DNA of 64,000 nt from Ralstonia soli (GCF_023955655.1 NZ_JAMXHT010000006.1:434001-498000), one strand, 5' to 3'; counted from the stretch's first letter, positions 11,679 through 21,166 are shown. Notes: generated by a model from the letters alone, not told the origin. Made by a program: numbers and translations.

Positions 11679-12262
11679 TGTCTTCCACCCCGTTTCCGCC
11701 CCCCTCCTCTTCCGGTGCGCCGGGCCAGCCTGAAACCGTGATCCTCGAAGCCGGGCAGACCGCACAGGTCCGCCGCCCGACGGCGCGCTTCATGTTCGGC
11801 CATCCCGCTCGCATCCTGGCGCTAGGGTTCGGCTCTGGCCTGTCGCCCATCATGCCGGGCACGGCGGGGACGCTGTATGCGTGGCTGATCTACGTTGTGT
11901 TCGCGCGCTGGATTCCGGGGCCGGCTTGGCTGCTGATCGCCGCCATTGGCTTCGTGATCGGCATCTGGGCGTGCGCCCGTACCGCGCGCGACCTGGGCGT
12001 GGCCGATCACGGCGCCATGGTGTGGGACGAGATGGTGGCGTTCTGGCTGGTGCTGGCCTTCGTCACGCCGACCACGCTGGGGGGCCAGTTCGCGGCGTTC
12101 CTCTGGTTCCGCTTCTTTGACATGGTCAAACCCGCGCCCATCCGCTACTACGATCGCTCGCTCAAGGGTTTTGGCGTGCGCGGCGGCTACGGCGTGATGG
12201 TCGACGATATTCTCGCGGCGTTCTACACACTGCTCGTGTTTGCGCTGTGGCGCTCATTCTGA
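11675..12262 (+). CDS. pgpA: Phosphatidylglycerophosphatase A
   Basis: Inner-membrane phosphatase that dephosphorylates phosphatidylglycerol phosphate to phosphatidylglycerol. The 195-residue protein begins with about 35 poorly conserved residues. The PgpA domain follows: GFGSGLSPIMPGTAGTLYAW, hydrophobic helices, DLGVADHGAMVWDEMVAFW, and the closing GFGVRGGYGVMVDDILAAFY. Conserved acidic residues expected for the metal site are present. The ATG at 11675 overlaps the thiL stop (ATGA), a pairing common in proteobacteria. An internal start nearer residue 35 is possible. Confidence 0.95.
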   Translation: MMSSTPFPPPSSSGAPGQPETVILEAGQTAQVRRPTARFMFGHPARILALGFGSGLSPIMPGTAGTLYAWLIYVVFARWIPGPAWLLIAAIGFVIGIWACARTARDLGVADHGAMVWDEMVAFWLVLAFVTPTTLGGQFAAFLWFRFFDMVKPAPIRYYDRSLKGFGVRGGYGVMVDDILAAFYTLLVFALWRSF

Positions 12263-12287
12263 AGTCAGACATTCTGAAGGTGTAGCA

Positions 12288-12788
12288 ATGGCTGAATCCC
12301 GCGCCCTGGCCCAATTGGCCGAACTGGTGGCCGACACGCTGCGCAAGCGCAGCCTGATGGTGGCGTCCGCCGAATCGTGCACCGGCGGGCTGGTATCGGC
12401 CGCCATCACCGATGTCTCGGGCTCGTCTGCGTGGTTCGAGCGCGGCTTCGTGGTGTATTCGAACGAGGCCAAATCGCAGATGCTGGGCGTGCCGGCGGCG
12501 CTGATCCGAGAACATGGCGCCGTGAGCGAGCCGGTGGCACATGCGATGGCGGAAGGCGCTGTGCTCAACAGCCGCGCCCAGGTGGCCGTGTCGATTACCG
12601 GCGTGGCAGGTCCCACCGGCGGCACGCCCGACAAGCCCGTCGGCATGGTGTGCTTCGGCTGGAGCAACCGCCTGCAGACGCGCGTGGAAACACGTCACTT
12701 CAGAGGCGATCGCAAGCAGGTCCGCCTGCAGGCTGCCGAGCACGCACTGCGCGGCCTGCTCGATTTCCTCGACTCGGCGGAGTCCTGA
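12288..12788 (+). CDS. pncC: Nicotinamide-nucleotide amidohydrolase (CinA C-terminal family)
   Basis: Predicted to deamidate nicotinamide mononucleotide in pyridine nucleotide salvage. The 166-residue protein is the stand-alone CinA C-terminal domain: SLMVASAESCTGGLVSAAIT carries the catalytic serine region, followed by VSITGVAGPTGGTPDKPVG, which is diagnostic. An upstream in-frame ATG at 12240 overlaps pgpA; I chose 12288 because GAAGG precedes it and the conserved region starts there. It lies 25 bases after pgpA, so thiL-pgpA-pncC is a likely operon. Confidence 0.93.
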   Translation: MAESRALAQLAELVADTLRKRSLMVASAESCTGGLVSAAITDVSGSSAWFERGFVVYSNEAKSQMLGVPAALIREHGAVSEPVAHAMAEGAVLNSRAQVAVSITGVAGPTGGTPDKPVGMVCFGWSNRLQTRVETRHFRGDRKQVRLQAAEHALRGLLDFLDSAES

Positions 12789-12789
12789 T

Positions 12790-13008
12790 CTAGATCTCGC
12801 TGGGATGATCCGGCCGGCGGCGATCTTCGTGATCGTGTTCCGGCTGGTGCTCGTGATCGTGCTCGTGACGGCGGTCGCGATCATGATCGCGCCGCGTCGT
12901 CTCGTGCTGGTGAGTGTCGTCGCGCTCTTTCTCGAGCTTGCGGTCCGGATCCCGGCCGGTCTCTTCCCGATGCGCACCGGCGACGGCGCGATGTGGATGC
13001 GTGGTCAT
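12790..13008 (-). CDS. Small histidine-rich hypothetical protein
   Basis: A 72-residue ORF 41 bases behind pyrF on the same strand. It has 13 histidines, nearly all in the last 40 residues, alternating with Asp, Glu and Arg (HEHDHEHQPEHDHED). The sequence is very hydrophilic and has no signal peptide. AGCGAGGACGCC just before the ATG provides a Shine-Dalgarno-like GAGG. Such composition suggests metal binding (nickel, zinc or cobalt), but that is inference. It ends two bases from the converging pncC stop. A chance ORF is not excluded; the ribosome-binding signal and the strong composition bias favour a real gene. Confidence 0.5.
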   Translation of the reverse strand: MTTHPHRAVAGAHREETGRDPDRKLEKERDDTHQHETTRRDHDRDRRHEHDHEHQPEHDHEDRRRPDHPSEI

Positions 13009-13049
13009 GGCGTCCTCGCTCTCACGGCAACCGGACCGGCAGCGCCAGG

Positions 13050-13865
13050 TCAGTTGCGGAACTGGTTGATCTGGTCGCGGGTGGCAAGCGCCACGCGACG
13101 CGCCGCATCGGCAAAATCGCTGTCGGTGCTGGCGTACAGGATGGCGCGCGACGAGTTGATCATCATGCCGGTGCCATTGGCGGTGCGGCCGGCGCGTACC
13201 GTCGCCTCGATGTCGCCGCCCTGGGCGCCCACGCCCGGAATCAGCAGCGGCATATCGCCGACAATCTCGCGCACCTTGGCGATCTCTTCCGGGAAGGTCG
13301 CGCCCACTACCAGGCCCATCTGGCCACTGGTATTCCACACGTCGCGCGCGCGCTCGGCCACGACCTGGTAAACCGGGCGGCCCCCCGTTTCCAGGAATTG
13401 CACGTCGCTGCCGCCGGCGTTGGACGTACGGCACAGCACAATCACGCCCTTGTCGGCATGCGCGAGGTACGGCTGCATCGAGTCGAAACCCATGTACGGG
13501 CTGACGGTGATGGCATCGGCCTGGTAGCGCTCAAAGGCCTCCTTGGCGTAGTGCTCGGCGGTGGAGCCGATATCCCCGCGCTTGGCATCGAGGATGACCG
13601 GAATGCCCGGATACGCCTCGTGGATGTAGTTGATCAGCTGCTCGAGCTGGTCTTCGGCGCGCTGCGAGGCAAAGTAGGCGATCTGCGGCTTGAACGCGCA
13701 GACCAGGTCGGCCGTGGCGTCGACGATGGCGCGACAGAACGAGAAGATCGCCCCGCCCGTGCCGGTCAACGACGCCGGCAGGCGCGCCGGATCGGGATCG
13801 AGCCCGACGCACAGCAGGGAATTGTTGCGCTGCCAGGCGGCAGCCAGTTGTTCGGTAAATCGCAT
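13050..13865 (-). CDS. pyrF: Orotidine 5'-phosphate decarboxylase
   Basis: Final step of de novo UMP synthesis. The 271-residue protein belongs to the longer subfamily of OMP decarboxylases. [14 protein letters not shown] is near the N-terminus, the catalytic [16 protein letters not shown] has Lys95, then [16 protein letters not shown], and [18 protein letters not shown] forms the phosphate-binding end. The start at 13865 gives the conserved [20 protein letters not shown]; the open frame continues upstream to 13946, but that part lacks similarity. The probable downstream partner is the His-rich ORF. corA is divergent. Confidence 0.96.
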   Translation of the reverse strand: MRFTEQLAAAWQRNNSLLCVGLDPDPARLPASLTGTGGAIFSFCRAIVDATADLVCAFKPQIAYFASQRAEDQLEQLINYIHEAYPGIPVILDAKRGDIGSTAEHYAKEAFERYQADAITVSPYMGFDSMQPYLAHADKGVIVLCRTSNAGGSDVQFLETGGRPVYQVVAERARDVWNTSGQMGLVVGATFPEEIAKVREIVGDMPLLIPGVGAQGGDIEATVRAGRTANGTGMMINSSRAILYASTDSDFADAARRVALATRDQINQFRN

Positions 13866-14078
13866 GATGTCGGCAATATGAGAGCGCGGCCGGGCTGCCG
13901 CGTGACTTGTCTGCATTTTACCCGCCGGGGGCTCCGCTGACCGCATCTTCCCGGCGTGGCGCCGGCCCCACGCGTGCGCGGCAAGTCACGGTTTCTGGCT
14001 GAATCCACCACGCCTTTAGGCTACACTCGGCGCGATTTTTCGCCGCGCCTGTCCACCGTCTCGCCTCAAGGAACACCC

Positions 14079-15041
14079 ATGATCAACCTGTTTGTTGTGC
14101 AAAAAGGCCGTCTCGCGCAAGAACAGGTCGAAGAACGCAGCGAGTTGTTGCAGCACAAGCCGATCTGGATCGACGTGATCGATCCCGACGACGAAGAGCT
14201 CGCGTGGATCAAGGAAGCCTACGGCGTGGTCCTGCCTGAACTGGAGCAATTAGGGGACCTGGAAGCCTCCGCCCGCTACTTTGAAGGCGAAGACGGCCAC
14301 ATCCACATCCGCACCGACTTCCTGCTTGACGAAGAAACCACCTCGCGCAACGTGCGCGTGGCCTTCGTGCTGACCAAGGATGTGCTGTTCTCAATCCACG
14401 ACGAAGACCTCCCGGCTTTCCGGCTGGTGCGCATGCGCGCACGACTGCGCCCGGGCTCGGTGCGCAATGCGAAGGACGTGCTGATGGACCTGTACGCCAC
14501 CGACGCGGAATACTCGGCGGACTCCATCGAGGAAGTCTACGAGCGCCTGGAAGACGCCAGCAAACGTGTGCTGGCCGATGAAGTGACCGATGCGGCCGCG
14601 GCCGATGTGCTGGAGATCATCGCGCGCGTGGAAGACCTGAACGGCCGCATCCGCCGCAACGTGATGGATACGCGCCGCGCGGTGTCCTTCCTGCTGCGCA
14701 GTCAACTGCTCTCAACCGATCAGCAGGACGAAGCGCGCCAGGTGCTGCGCGACATCGATTCCATCGAAAACCACACGGCCTTTCTGTCGGACAAGGTCAA
14801 CTTCCTGATGGACGCCACGGTCGGCTTCATCAACATCAACCAGAACAAGATCATCAAATTGTTCTCGGTGGTGTCGGTGGCGCTGATGCCGCCCACGCTG
14901 ATCGCCTCGATCTACGGCATGAACTTCAAGGTGATGCCGGAGTTGGATTGGGCAGCGGGCTACCCGTATGCGATTGGCCTGATGATCGTGTCGGCGGCGA
15001 TTCCGCTGGTGTATTTCCGGCGCAAGGGCTGGCTCAAGTAG
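14079..15041 (+). CDS. corA: CorA-family magnesium/divalent cation transporter
   Basis: Homopentameric inner-membrane channel for Mg2+, possibly also Co2+ and Ni2+. The 320-residue protein has a large acidic cytoplasmic domain and a long helical segment (about 150-250). Two C-terminal membrane helices flank the signature YGMN (about 279-282), which forms the pore entrance. The start at 14079 was chosen because AAGGA precedes it and MINLFVVQKG begins the conserved region; the open frame to 13956 lacks support. It is divergent from pyrF and converges with mtgA after 24 bases. Confidence 0.95.
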   Translation: MINLFVVQKGRLAQEQVEERSELLQHKPIWIDVIDPDDEELAWIKEAYGVVLPELEQLGDLEASARYFEGEDGHIHIRTDFLLDEETTSRNVRVAFVLTKDVLFSIHDEDLPAFRLVRMRARLRPGSVRNAKDVLMDLYATDAEYSADSIEEVYERLEDASKRVLADEVTDAAAADVLEIIARVEDLNGRIRRNVMDTRRAVSFLLRSQLLSTDQQDEARQVLRDIDSIENHTAFLSDKVNFLMDATVGFININQNKIIKLFSVVSVALMPPTLIASIYGMNFKVMPELDWAAGYPYAIGLMIVSAAIPLVYFRRKGWLK

Positions 15042-15065
15042 GAGCCCCTGGCCACTGCAACCGGA

Positions 15066-15770
15066 TCAATCCGGCAGCGTGGCCGACCCCATGCGATTGG
15101 CGATGATGGTGGCCTTGCGCGTGAAGTTCACGTGCACGTTGGCGCAGTAGCTCTTCTTGTCGAAGCACTTGGGCGCGGGCAATGCCGCAGCCAGTCGCGC
15201 CGCCTGCCCCACCGTGAGTTGCGATGCCGGGCGCTTGAAGTAATGCTGCGCAGCGGCTTCCGCGCCGAACACGCCCTCGCCCCACTCCACCGAATTCAGG
15301 TAGATCTCGAGGATGCGCTCCTTGTCGAGCCAGAACTCGAGCATCCACGTGATGACGAGCTCCTCGCCCTTGCGCAGGTAGTGGCGCTCGCCCGAGAGGA
15401 ACAGGTTCTTGGCCAGCTGCTGCGTGATGGTCGAACCGCCCGCGACCACGTGGCCGCGCCGCTTGTTCTTCTCCCATGCATCGAGCATGGCGTCGACTTC
15501 CCAGCCGCTGTGCGAGACGAAATCGGCGTCTTCGCTGGCGATAACGGCGCGCTTGAGGTTGCGCGAGATCTGGTCGTAGTTGACCCAGCGATGGTCGATC
15601 TTGCACGTGAAGACGTTGGCGCCGCACAAGCGCATGCGCTCCGCACGCATGAACGCGGTGGACGATGGATTGAACACCTGCCAGCTCGCGATGGCCGCGA
15701 AGAAGTACAGATTGAGCGCGACGACACCTGCCAGGAAGCAGCCGATCACGTAGCCGAACCAACGCATCAT
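15066..15770 (-). CDS. mtgA: Monofunctional biosynthetic peptidoglycan glycosyltransferase
   Basis: Polymerises lipid II into glycan strands at the periplasmic face of the inner membrane. The 234-residue protein has one N-terminal membrane anchor ([19 protein letters not shown]) and a single GT51 domain. [16 protein letters not shown] contains the catalytic glutamate, and [46 protein letters not shown] and [13 protein letters not shown] follow in order. No transpeptidase domain is attached. Two ATGs (15770, 15767) are equivalent candidates. It follows aroE after 19 bases. Confidence 0.96.
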   Translation of the reverse strand: MMRWFGYVIGCFLAGVVALNLYFFAAIASWQVFNPSSTAFMRAERMRLCGANVFTCKIDHRWVNYDQISRNLKRAVIASEDADFVSHSGWEVDAMLDAWEKNKRRGHVVAGGSTITQQLAKNLFLSGERHYLRKGEELVITWMLEFWLDKERILEIYLNSVEWGEGVFGAEAAAQHYFKRPASQLTVGQAARLAAALPAPKCFDKKSYCANVHVNFTRKATIIANRMGSATLPD

Positions 15771-15789
15771 CGCGGGGCTTCGCTCCGGT

Positions 15790-16725
15790 TCAGCGTTGGG
15801 TGCGCGCAGCGACTGCCGCCTCGCCCTGCAGCCCTTCGCGCATGCCGAGCAGCACCGGCGCGGTATCGGGGCGCACGCCGCGCCAGACGAAGAACGATTC
15901 CGCCGCCTGCTCCACCAGCATGCCCAGGCCGTCCCACGCGCGGGCGCCATTGCGCTTGGCGAACTCCATGAACACCGTTGGCCGCGGCCCGTACATCATG
16001 TCGTAGGCCAGCGCATTGGGGCCGAACACAGTGGTCGGGATCGGCGGCACCTCGGCCTGCAGGCTGCTGGCCGTGGCGTTGATGATGACGTCGAAGACAT
16101 CGTCAGCGGCGAGCTCATCGTAGCCGCCGCCCACCAGCTCCGCATCGTGCAGCTTGGCCGACACCTCGAAGCGGTCGACCAGCTTGTTGGCGCGATCGGC
16201 GGTGCGGTTGGCGATGAACACGCGCGCGGGCTTATGCTCCAGCAGCGGCAGCAGCACGCCGCGCGCCGCACCGCCCGCGCCCAGCAGCAGCACCCGCTCG
16301 CCTGCGAGCGAATTGCCGATGTTGTGCGTGATGTCGCGCATCAGGCCCACGCCGTCGGTGTTGTCGCCAAAGATCTCGTCGCCATCGAACTTGAGCGTGT
16401 TGACGGCGCCCGCCGACTCGGCCCGCAGCGACAGCGACGTCGACATCGCATACGCGTCGAGCTTGAACGGCACCGTCACGTTGAGCCCGCGCCCGCCTTC
16501 GCGCACGAAGGTCATCACGGTTTCGTCAAACGCGATCAGCTCGGCGTAGATGCGGTCGTAGCGGATGAGCTGACCGGTCTGCTGTGCAAACGCGGCATGA
16601 ATGGTGGGCGACTTGCTGTGCGCGATCGGGTTGCCGATCACGCCGTAGCGATCGGTGGGCGGCGCGCTCACCGCAGCGAGGATGGCCTCTTGAAAGGACG
16701 ACTTGGGCGTTTGGGGCGACGACAT
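15790..16725 (-). CDS. aroE: Shikimate 5-dehydrogenase
   Basis: Reduces 3-dehydroshikimate to shikimate with NADPH in aromatic amino acid synthesis. The 311-residue protein shows [17 protein letters not shown] (shikimate binding), LNVTVPFK with the catalytic lysine, [13 protein letters not shown] with the conserved aspartate, and the NADP fold [17 protein letters not shown] followed by ANRT. The C-terminal extension of roughly 20 residues beyond the usual length looks unconserved. The start codon overlaps the stop of the TonB-like gene by one base (TGATG), so the run is an operon. A second pathway gene, aroQ, is at 24077. Confidence 0.96.
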   Translation of the reverse strand: MSSPQTPKSSFQEAILAAVSAPPTDRYGVIGNPIAHSKSPTIHAAFAQQTGQLIRYDRIYAELIAFDETVMTFVREGGRGLNVTVPFKLDAYAMSTSLSLRAESAGAVNTLKFDGDEIFGDNTDGVGLMRDITHNIGNSLAGERVLLLGAGGAARGVLLPLLEHKPARVFIANRTADRANKLVDRFEVSAKLHDAELVGGGYDELAADDVFDVIINATASSLQAEVPPIPTTVFGPNALAYDMMYGPRPTVFMEFAKRNGARAWDGLGMLVEQAAESFFVWRGVRPDTAPVLLGMREGLQGEAAVAARTQR

Positions 16726-17639
16726 CAGCGGGTCTGCAGGTGCGTTTCCAGCCCTGCGCGTGTGAATTTGAATGTGGCAACCACGTCCTGGATATCAACG
16801 CGCTTGCGCATCTCGGCCGGGAAGGCGCCGAATGGTGCGGACGAACGTGCGATGGCCACGGCCTGGCGATCCAGCGCCGGATTGCCCGAGCTCTTGGCAA
16901 TCTCGATGCCTTCGATCTTGTAGCCGTCCTGGTTGTAGCCGAGATGGCCGTCGCGGTTGATGCTGATCACGACGATCAGCTCACCGTACAGCGGGCGGCC
17001 GTTCTGGCTTGGGAAGTTGGCCGTACCACGCGCCTCGATCTTGCGGCGGACAGCATCGTAGTAACGGGCGTAATCGACCTGGCGCGCGCTGGCAGCGGTC
17101 AGCACGTTGCGGCGTGGGCGCTTGGCGTAGTGCTCGAGGTTGCGGGCGATCTCGGCCTGCAGGCGGGCGATCTCGTCTTGCGTGGTGCGGTCGTCGGTGC
17201 CGTTGGTGGGCGACGGCTGCGGGCGCTCGCCGGGCTTGACCTGGCGATCGTTGACCAGCGGCGCGCGGTCGGTCGATTGCGTGAGCAGGCGGCGCTGCTC
17301 CTGCTCCAGATATTCGAGCCGGCGCTGCGTGAGCTTGACGGCATCGCCAGTCTGTTCACTGGTGTCGGCGGGCAGCGGCGTGGTGGCGCGCTGCTGGTCG
17401 TATTCACCGCCGCCGTTCAGGTTGACCTGCGCCACGGCCGTCGCCTTGGACGGCGCCGTGGACGACTTGGCGTTGACCAGCACCACATCCAGCCCCGGAT
17501 CGTCGCGCTTGATGTCAAACGCCTCGGGCGCCACCACGCGCACGAACAGCAGCAGCACGTGCACGGCCAGCGACACCACCAAAGCCTTGGTGAGCGTGCT
17601 GCTGCCGGACCAGTCCGGACGGTTTGCGAGGGCGGCCAT
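16725..17639 (-). CDS. TonB C-terminal domain protein (energy transducer TonB-like)
   Basis: A 304-residue protein with one N-terminal membrane segment (KALVVSLAVHVLLLFVRVVA, about 17-36). A long charged periplasmic region is predicted to be coiled coil around TQRRLEYLEQEQRRLLTQ and DEIARLQAEIARNLEHYAK. The C-terminal TonB-like domain contains RPLYGELIVVISINRDGHL and IEIAKSSGNPALDRQAV. TonB proteins pass proton-motive force to outer-membrane receptors, but this one has no proline-rich spacer and no exbB/exbD neighbours. A role in an outer-membrane or envelope process other than siderophore uptake is possible. The frame continues upstream of 17639 without similarity; GGAA precedes the chosen ATG. 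Confidence 0.8.
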   Translation of the reverse strand: MAALANRPDWSGSSTLTKALVVSLAVHVLLLFVRVVAPEAFDIKRDDPGLDVVLVNAKSSTAPSKATAVAQVNLNGGGEYDQQRATTPLPADTSEQTGDAVKLTQRRLEYLEQEQRRLLTQSTDRAPLVNDRQVKPGERPQPSPTNGTDDRTTQDEIARLQAEIARNLEHYAKRPRRNVLTAASARQVDYARYYDAVRRKIEARGTANFPSQNGRPLYGELIVVISINRDGHLGYNQDGYKIEGIEIAKSSGNPALDRQAVAIARSSAPFGAFPAEMRKRVDIQDVVATFKFTRAGLETHLQTR

Positions 17640-17691
17640 GAGGCGGTTCCAGGGCGATGCGGGAAGGGTAGACGTCAGACTGCGATTGTAG

Positions 17692-19803
17692 TTAGGCGGC
17701 GGCGGGCGTTCCACCGGTCTCGCCGTCCTGCGGCGGCGGCGCCACAGAGGCGTCAACCGTGTCCGTTTCGGCGCGAGTCTCTTCCTCGTCGGCTGCTGGT
17801 TGTGGTTCGGCCGGCGCATCCGTCTCGGCTTCGGCCAGTTCTTCCTCAATGGCCTCGGCTTCGGCTTGCGCATCCGCGGCGGGCGCGAGGATTTCAACCA
17901 CGCGGCACGACACTTCCAGGCTGATCTCGTCGGTGTCCAGGATGTCGAGCACCACATGCGTGCCACGCGCGGTCTGCGCCAGCTCGGGCACCTTGGTCAC
18001 CAGCGGAATCTCGGCGAAGCGCACGGCGCCTTCCTTGAGCACCACGGCCTGCATGCGCGTGCGCTGCTCTTGCTTGAGCCAGCGCAGGCACCAGTAGCGC
18101 TCCATGGTCGACTGGTGGTCGGCATAGGCCGCGTAGGTGGCCTCAAAGTCGGCCACGGCGGCCAGCAGGTCGGCGTCTTTCGGCTTGAACGGCGCGATCA
18201 GCTTGGCCGTCACGCCGTGCTGCGCCACCGCCGCAATCTGCCACTGGTTGACCAGGTCGACATAGCGGCGCAGCGGCGAGGTGCTCCACGCGTATTGCGC
18301 CACGCCCAGGCCTTCGTGCGGCGCCGGATACGTCTGCATGCGCGTGCGATGCATGCCCCACGCCTTCTGCGTGCGGTAGATGCCGGGCACGCCGGCGTCG
18401 GCCAGCATGCGGCCCCAGGTGCTGTTGGCCAGGATCATCATCTCGGCGACGATCTTGTCCAGCGGCGAGCCGCGCTTGCGCTGTTCGATGCGCACGCGCT
18501 CGGTGGCATCACCCTCGCCGCGTTCGGCCTCGGGGATCGGGTCGATATAGAACGAGTAGTCGCCCTTCTGCGCGCCCTCGGGCTTGAGGCCGCTGGCGAT
18601 GCGCGCCTGCTGGCGGCCGTCGTACAGCGCGCATGCGAACGGCCACAGCACGGCCAGCTCGGCCTTGAACGGGTAGTCGCCCGAACCCTCAGCCAGCGCT
18701 TCGGCGGTGATCACGTCGTCGAGCAGGTTGTGGCGCAGGTTGGCCGCCACCGTCACGGATTCGCAGCGCGTCTCGCTGGCGGTGACCGTCCACGTCGCGC
18801 GATCAACCGTCGCGTACAGCGACAGCGCCGGGCAGGCGCGCCCTTCCTGCAGCGTGTAGCGATCGACCACCGACTCCGGCAGCATCGTGATCTTGTCGCC
18901 GGGGAAGTACACGGTCGACAAACGCTGGCGCGCAATCGCGTCCAGCGCATCGCCTCGCTGGATGCCGAAGCCCGGCGCCGCAATATGGATACCGATGCGC
19001 ACGGTCGCGTCATCGATGGGCGTGACAGAGATGGCGTCGTCGATTTCCGTGGTGGTCACGTCGTCGATCGAGAACGCGCGCACATCGGCGGCCGGCAAGT
19101 CGAGCGCCGGTTCCGGCACGGTCACATCCGGGAAGCCAGTGCCCTTCGGGAAGCACTCCGACAGGAAACGTGCCTCGTGCAGCGCGCGCGCATTGGCGAT
19201 GCCGCCCACCGCTACCATCAGCCGCATCGGCGACAGGCCCAGCGCCGTGCACGCGGCGTCGAGCGCCTTGTATTCCAGGCTGTTCTTGTCGGGCTTGAAG
19301 AGCAATTGCAGCGTCTTGCCGCGGAAGGCGTCGGGCAGGCGCATCGCCTTCAACTCGGCCTCGTAGTCGGCCTGCAGGGCGGCCTGCTGCTTCTTGCGCT
19401 CCAGGCCGGCGAGTGCCGCCTTCAATTGATCTTCGGGCGCGCGCTGATAGCGGCCGCGGCCCTTGCGGCGGAAGTAGATCGGCGAGCCATGCAGCGCGAT
19501 GGCCAGCGCGGCCTGCTGCGTGGCGGTGGCGCCGGCGCCAAAGTATTCGCCGGCTAGATCGGTAAAGCCGAACTCCTCGGCCGAGGCGCATTCCCAGAGG
19601 AAATCCAGATCGATCTCCGCCGACAGCGCCTGGGCGGCCTGCGACAGCTCGCTGGCCGACGGCTGGGCAAACTGGAGCAACACATCGCGCGACTTGACCT
19701 TGGTGCGCTTGGCGCTCGGCAATTCGACCTGATACGCCTCGCCCTGTTGGGACAAGACGGTGCCCGCGCGGATCTCGCCGCCTTCTTCAAACAGCAACTG
19801 CAT
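17692..19803 (-). CDS. rnb: RNase II/RNB-family 3'-5' exoribonuclease
   Basis: Predicted to degrade RNA processively from the 3' end. The 703-residue protein has an N-terminal RNA-binding part and a central RNB catalytic domain (about 230-550). That domain contains AFSIDDVTTTEIDDAISV, GIHIAAPGFGIQRGDALD, YFPGDKITMLPESVV and AWSTSPLRRYVDLVNQWQ. A C-terminal S1-like part ends in an acidic, proline-rich tail of about 60 residues. In the catalytic motif the third acidic position is Glu where E. coli RNase II has Asp (DDVTTTEIDD); the two final aspartates needed for chemistry are kept. The TonB-like gene follows after 52 bases. The tail is variable sequence without an assigned role. Confidence 0.9.
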   Translation of the reverse strand: MQLLFEEGGEIRAGTVLSQQGEAYQVELPSAKRTKVKSRDVLLQFAQPSASELSQAAQALSAEIDLDFLWECASAEEFGFTDLAGEYFGAGATATQQAALAIALHGSPIYFRRKGRGRYQRAPEDQLKAALAGLERKKQQAALQADYEAELKAMRLPDAFRGKTLQLLFKPDKNSLEYKALDAACTALGLSPMRLMVAVGGIANARALHEARFLSECFPKGTGFPDVTVPEPALDLPAADVRAFSIDDVTTTEIDDAISVTPIDDATVRIGIHIAAPGFGIQRGDALDAIARQRLSTVYFPGDKITMLPESVVDRYTLQEGRACPALSLYATVDRATWTVTASETRCESVTVAANLRHNLLDDVITAEALAEGSGDYPFKAELAVLWPFACALYDGRQQARIASGLKPEGAQKGDYSFYIDPIPEAERGEGDATERVRIEQRKRGSPLDKIVAEMMILANSTWGRMLADAGVPGIYRTQKAWGMHRTRMQTYPAPHEGLGVAQYAWSTSPLRRYVDLVNQWQIAAVAQHGVTAKLIAPFKPKDADLLAAVADFEATYAAYADHQSTMERYWCLRWLKQEQRTRMQAVVLKEGAVRFAEIPLVTKVPELAQTARGTHVVLDILDTDEISLEVSCRVVEILAPAADAQAEAEAIEEELAEAETDAPAEPQPAADEEETRAETDTVDASVAPPPQDGETGGTPAAA

Positions 19804-19957
19804 GGATTTGTCTGGATTGCGGCACCCGCACAGGCGAGCGCCACTTTGAATGAGGTGGAATGACCACGCATCCGGATGTCACAACTTGATGCGCGGCGAT
19901 CAAAAAGTTGGGGGCGATGATACCGCACTGGCCGGTCGCCCGGCCCCGGAAATACGC

Positions 19958-20536
19958 TTAGCGGGGCGGGTGGAAACCGGCCAGCGCCGGCAGGAAAACC
20001 TCCGTCACCAGCATCGCGCTCGCCCCACGCCGGAACACCGACCGGCGCGCCGGCAATCGCTGCGTGCCAGTGATGGGCGCGTCACCCAGCGCTTCGTGTC
20101 CGCGGCGGACCAGCGGGTGGCGTGCGTCGAGCAGCGCAAACTCGAAATCGCCCCGCTCGACACGCGGATCGGCAAACAAGGAATGCCCCAGCGGCTGGGT
20201 CCCCAGCGCCTTCAGAAACGGCCAGTCGAGCGCCACACTGCGCGGATGCACGATGGTGTGCGCATAAACGACCGGAATGTCGTCACAGATCAGCAGAACT
20301 TCGCGGACCAGCGTTTCGGCCGGCCCTGCCATGCCAAGGCAACGCCACTCATCGCGCAGTGGCATTGCGCGGTGCTGGCCAAGCAGTCGCACCCGAAAGC
20401 TGGACGATGCGGCACGCAACCGCGCGGTGAGCGAATCGGCGCCCACGGCCCAGCCCGCCCAATGCCGGTCATAGACCACCGCCGGCGGCAACGCGCTACG
20501 CCAAAGGCTGCGCGGATACGACGGCGATTCGGTCAT
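19958..20536 (-). CDS. ubiC: Chorismate lyase
   Basis: Converts chorismate to 4-hydroxybenzoate and pyruvate, the first committed step of ubiquinone synthesis. The 192-residue protein matches UbiC in length and in landmarks: SFRVRLLGQHRAMPLRDEWRCLGM, VREVLLICDDIPVVYAHTIV, LGTQPLGHSLFADPRV, and ARRSVFRRGASAMLVTEVFLP, which carries conserved basic and acidic active-site residues. The start overlaps the stop of the yqiA-like gene (ATGA), so the two are translationally coupled. Confidence 0.93.
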   Translation of the reverse strand: MTESPSYPRSLWRSALPPAVVYDRHWAGWAVGADSLTARLRAASSSFRVRLLGQHRAMPLRDEWRCLGMAGPAETLVREVLLICDDIPVVYAHTIVHPRSVALDWPFLKALGTQPLGHSLFADPRVERGDFEFALLDARHPLVRRGHEALGDAPITGTQRLPARRSVFRRGASAMLVTEVFLPALAGFHPPR

Positions 20537-21159
20537 GCGGCGCCGTCGAACGGATGCGCGGCCAGCAAATCGGCAGGAACGCCGCAGAAGACGAGCACTT
20601 CGTCCACGTACTGGGCGAAATCGCTGATGCCGTGGTCGCTGCCGTCGATCACGCGGGTCGTGGCGCCCGGGAAATGGCCGAGCATTTCTCGATAGTCGAG
20701 CACCTCATCGCCGGTGGCGGCGAGCAGGTAGTAGCGCTCCGGGTGCGTGATGGCGGGCACGGCCAGCGCGCGCAACTCGTCCAGATGGTGCGGCTCGACG
20801 CGGATCGTGCCACCGCCGTGCCAGAGCGGTTGTTCGCCGACGTATTTGGCGAGATCCCGCTCCGGACGCGTGGCGGGATTCAGCATCGCGGCACGCAAGC
20901 CATGGCGCTCGGCCAACCAAGTGGCGTAATAGCCGCCCAGCGACGACCCAATCAGCGCCGGCTTGACGCCGTCGCGCGTACCCAGGTCAGCGATCACCGC
21001 GTCAATTTCCGCCATCGCCTCGCGGGGGGAGACCGGCAGCATTGGACAAACGTAATGGTCGGACAGCCCGAGCGAAGCCATCCGCCTGCCGAGCAATTGC
21101 GCCTTGAACGAGCGCGGCGACGAGCGAAATCCGTGCAGATAAAGGATGGAAGCCGGCAT
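20533..21159 (-). CDS. YqiA/UPF0227-like alpha/beta-hydrolase (esterase)
   Basis: A 208-residue alpha/beta-hydrolase. ILYLHGFRSSPRSFKAQ forms the oxyanion-hole strand, PALIGSSLGGYYATWLAER has the nucleophile serine in GSSLGG, GDEVLDY probably holds the acid, and DGSDHGISDF the histidine. It matches YqiA, an esterase active on short acyl esters, whose natural substrate is unknown. The start at 21159 gives the conserved MPASILYLHGF; the open frame runs into mpl upstream. It lies 7 bases after mpl and overlaps ubiC, giving the operon mpl-yqiA-ubiC. Confidence 0.85.
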   Translation of the reverse strand: MPASILYLHGFRSSPRSFKAQLLGRRMASLGLSDHYVCPMLPVSPREAMAEIDAVIADLGTRDGVKPALIGSSLGGYYATWLAERHGLRAAMLNPATRPERDLAKYVGEQPLWHGGGTIRVEPHHLDELRALAVPAITHPERYYLLAATGDEVLDYREMLGHFPGATTRVIDGSDHGISDFAQYVDEVLVFCGVPADLLAAHPFDGAA

Positions 21160-21166
21160 ATGTCGC

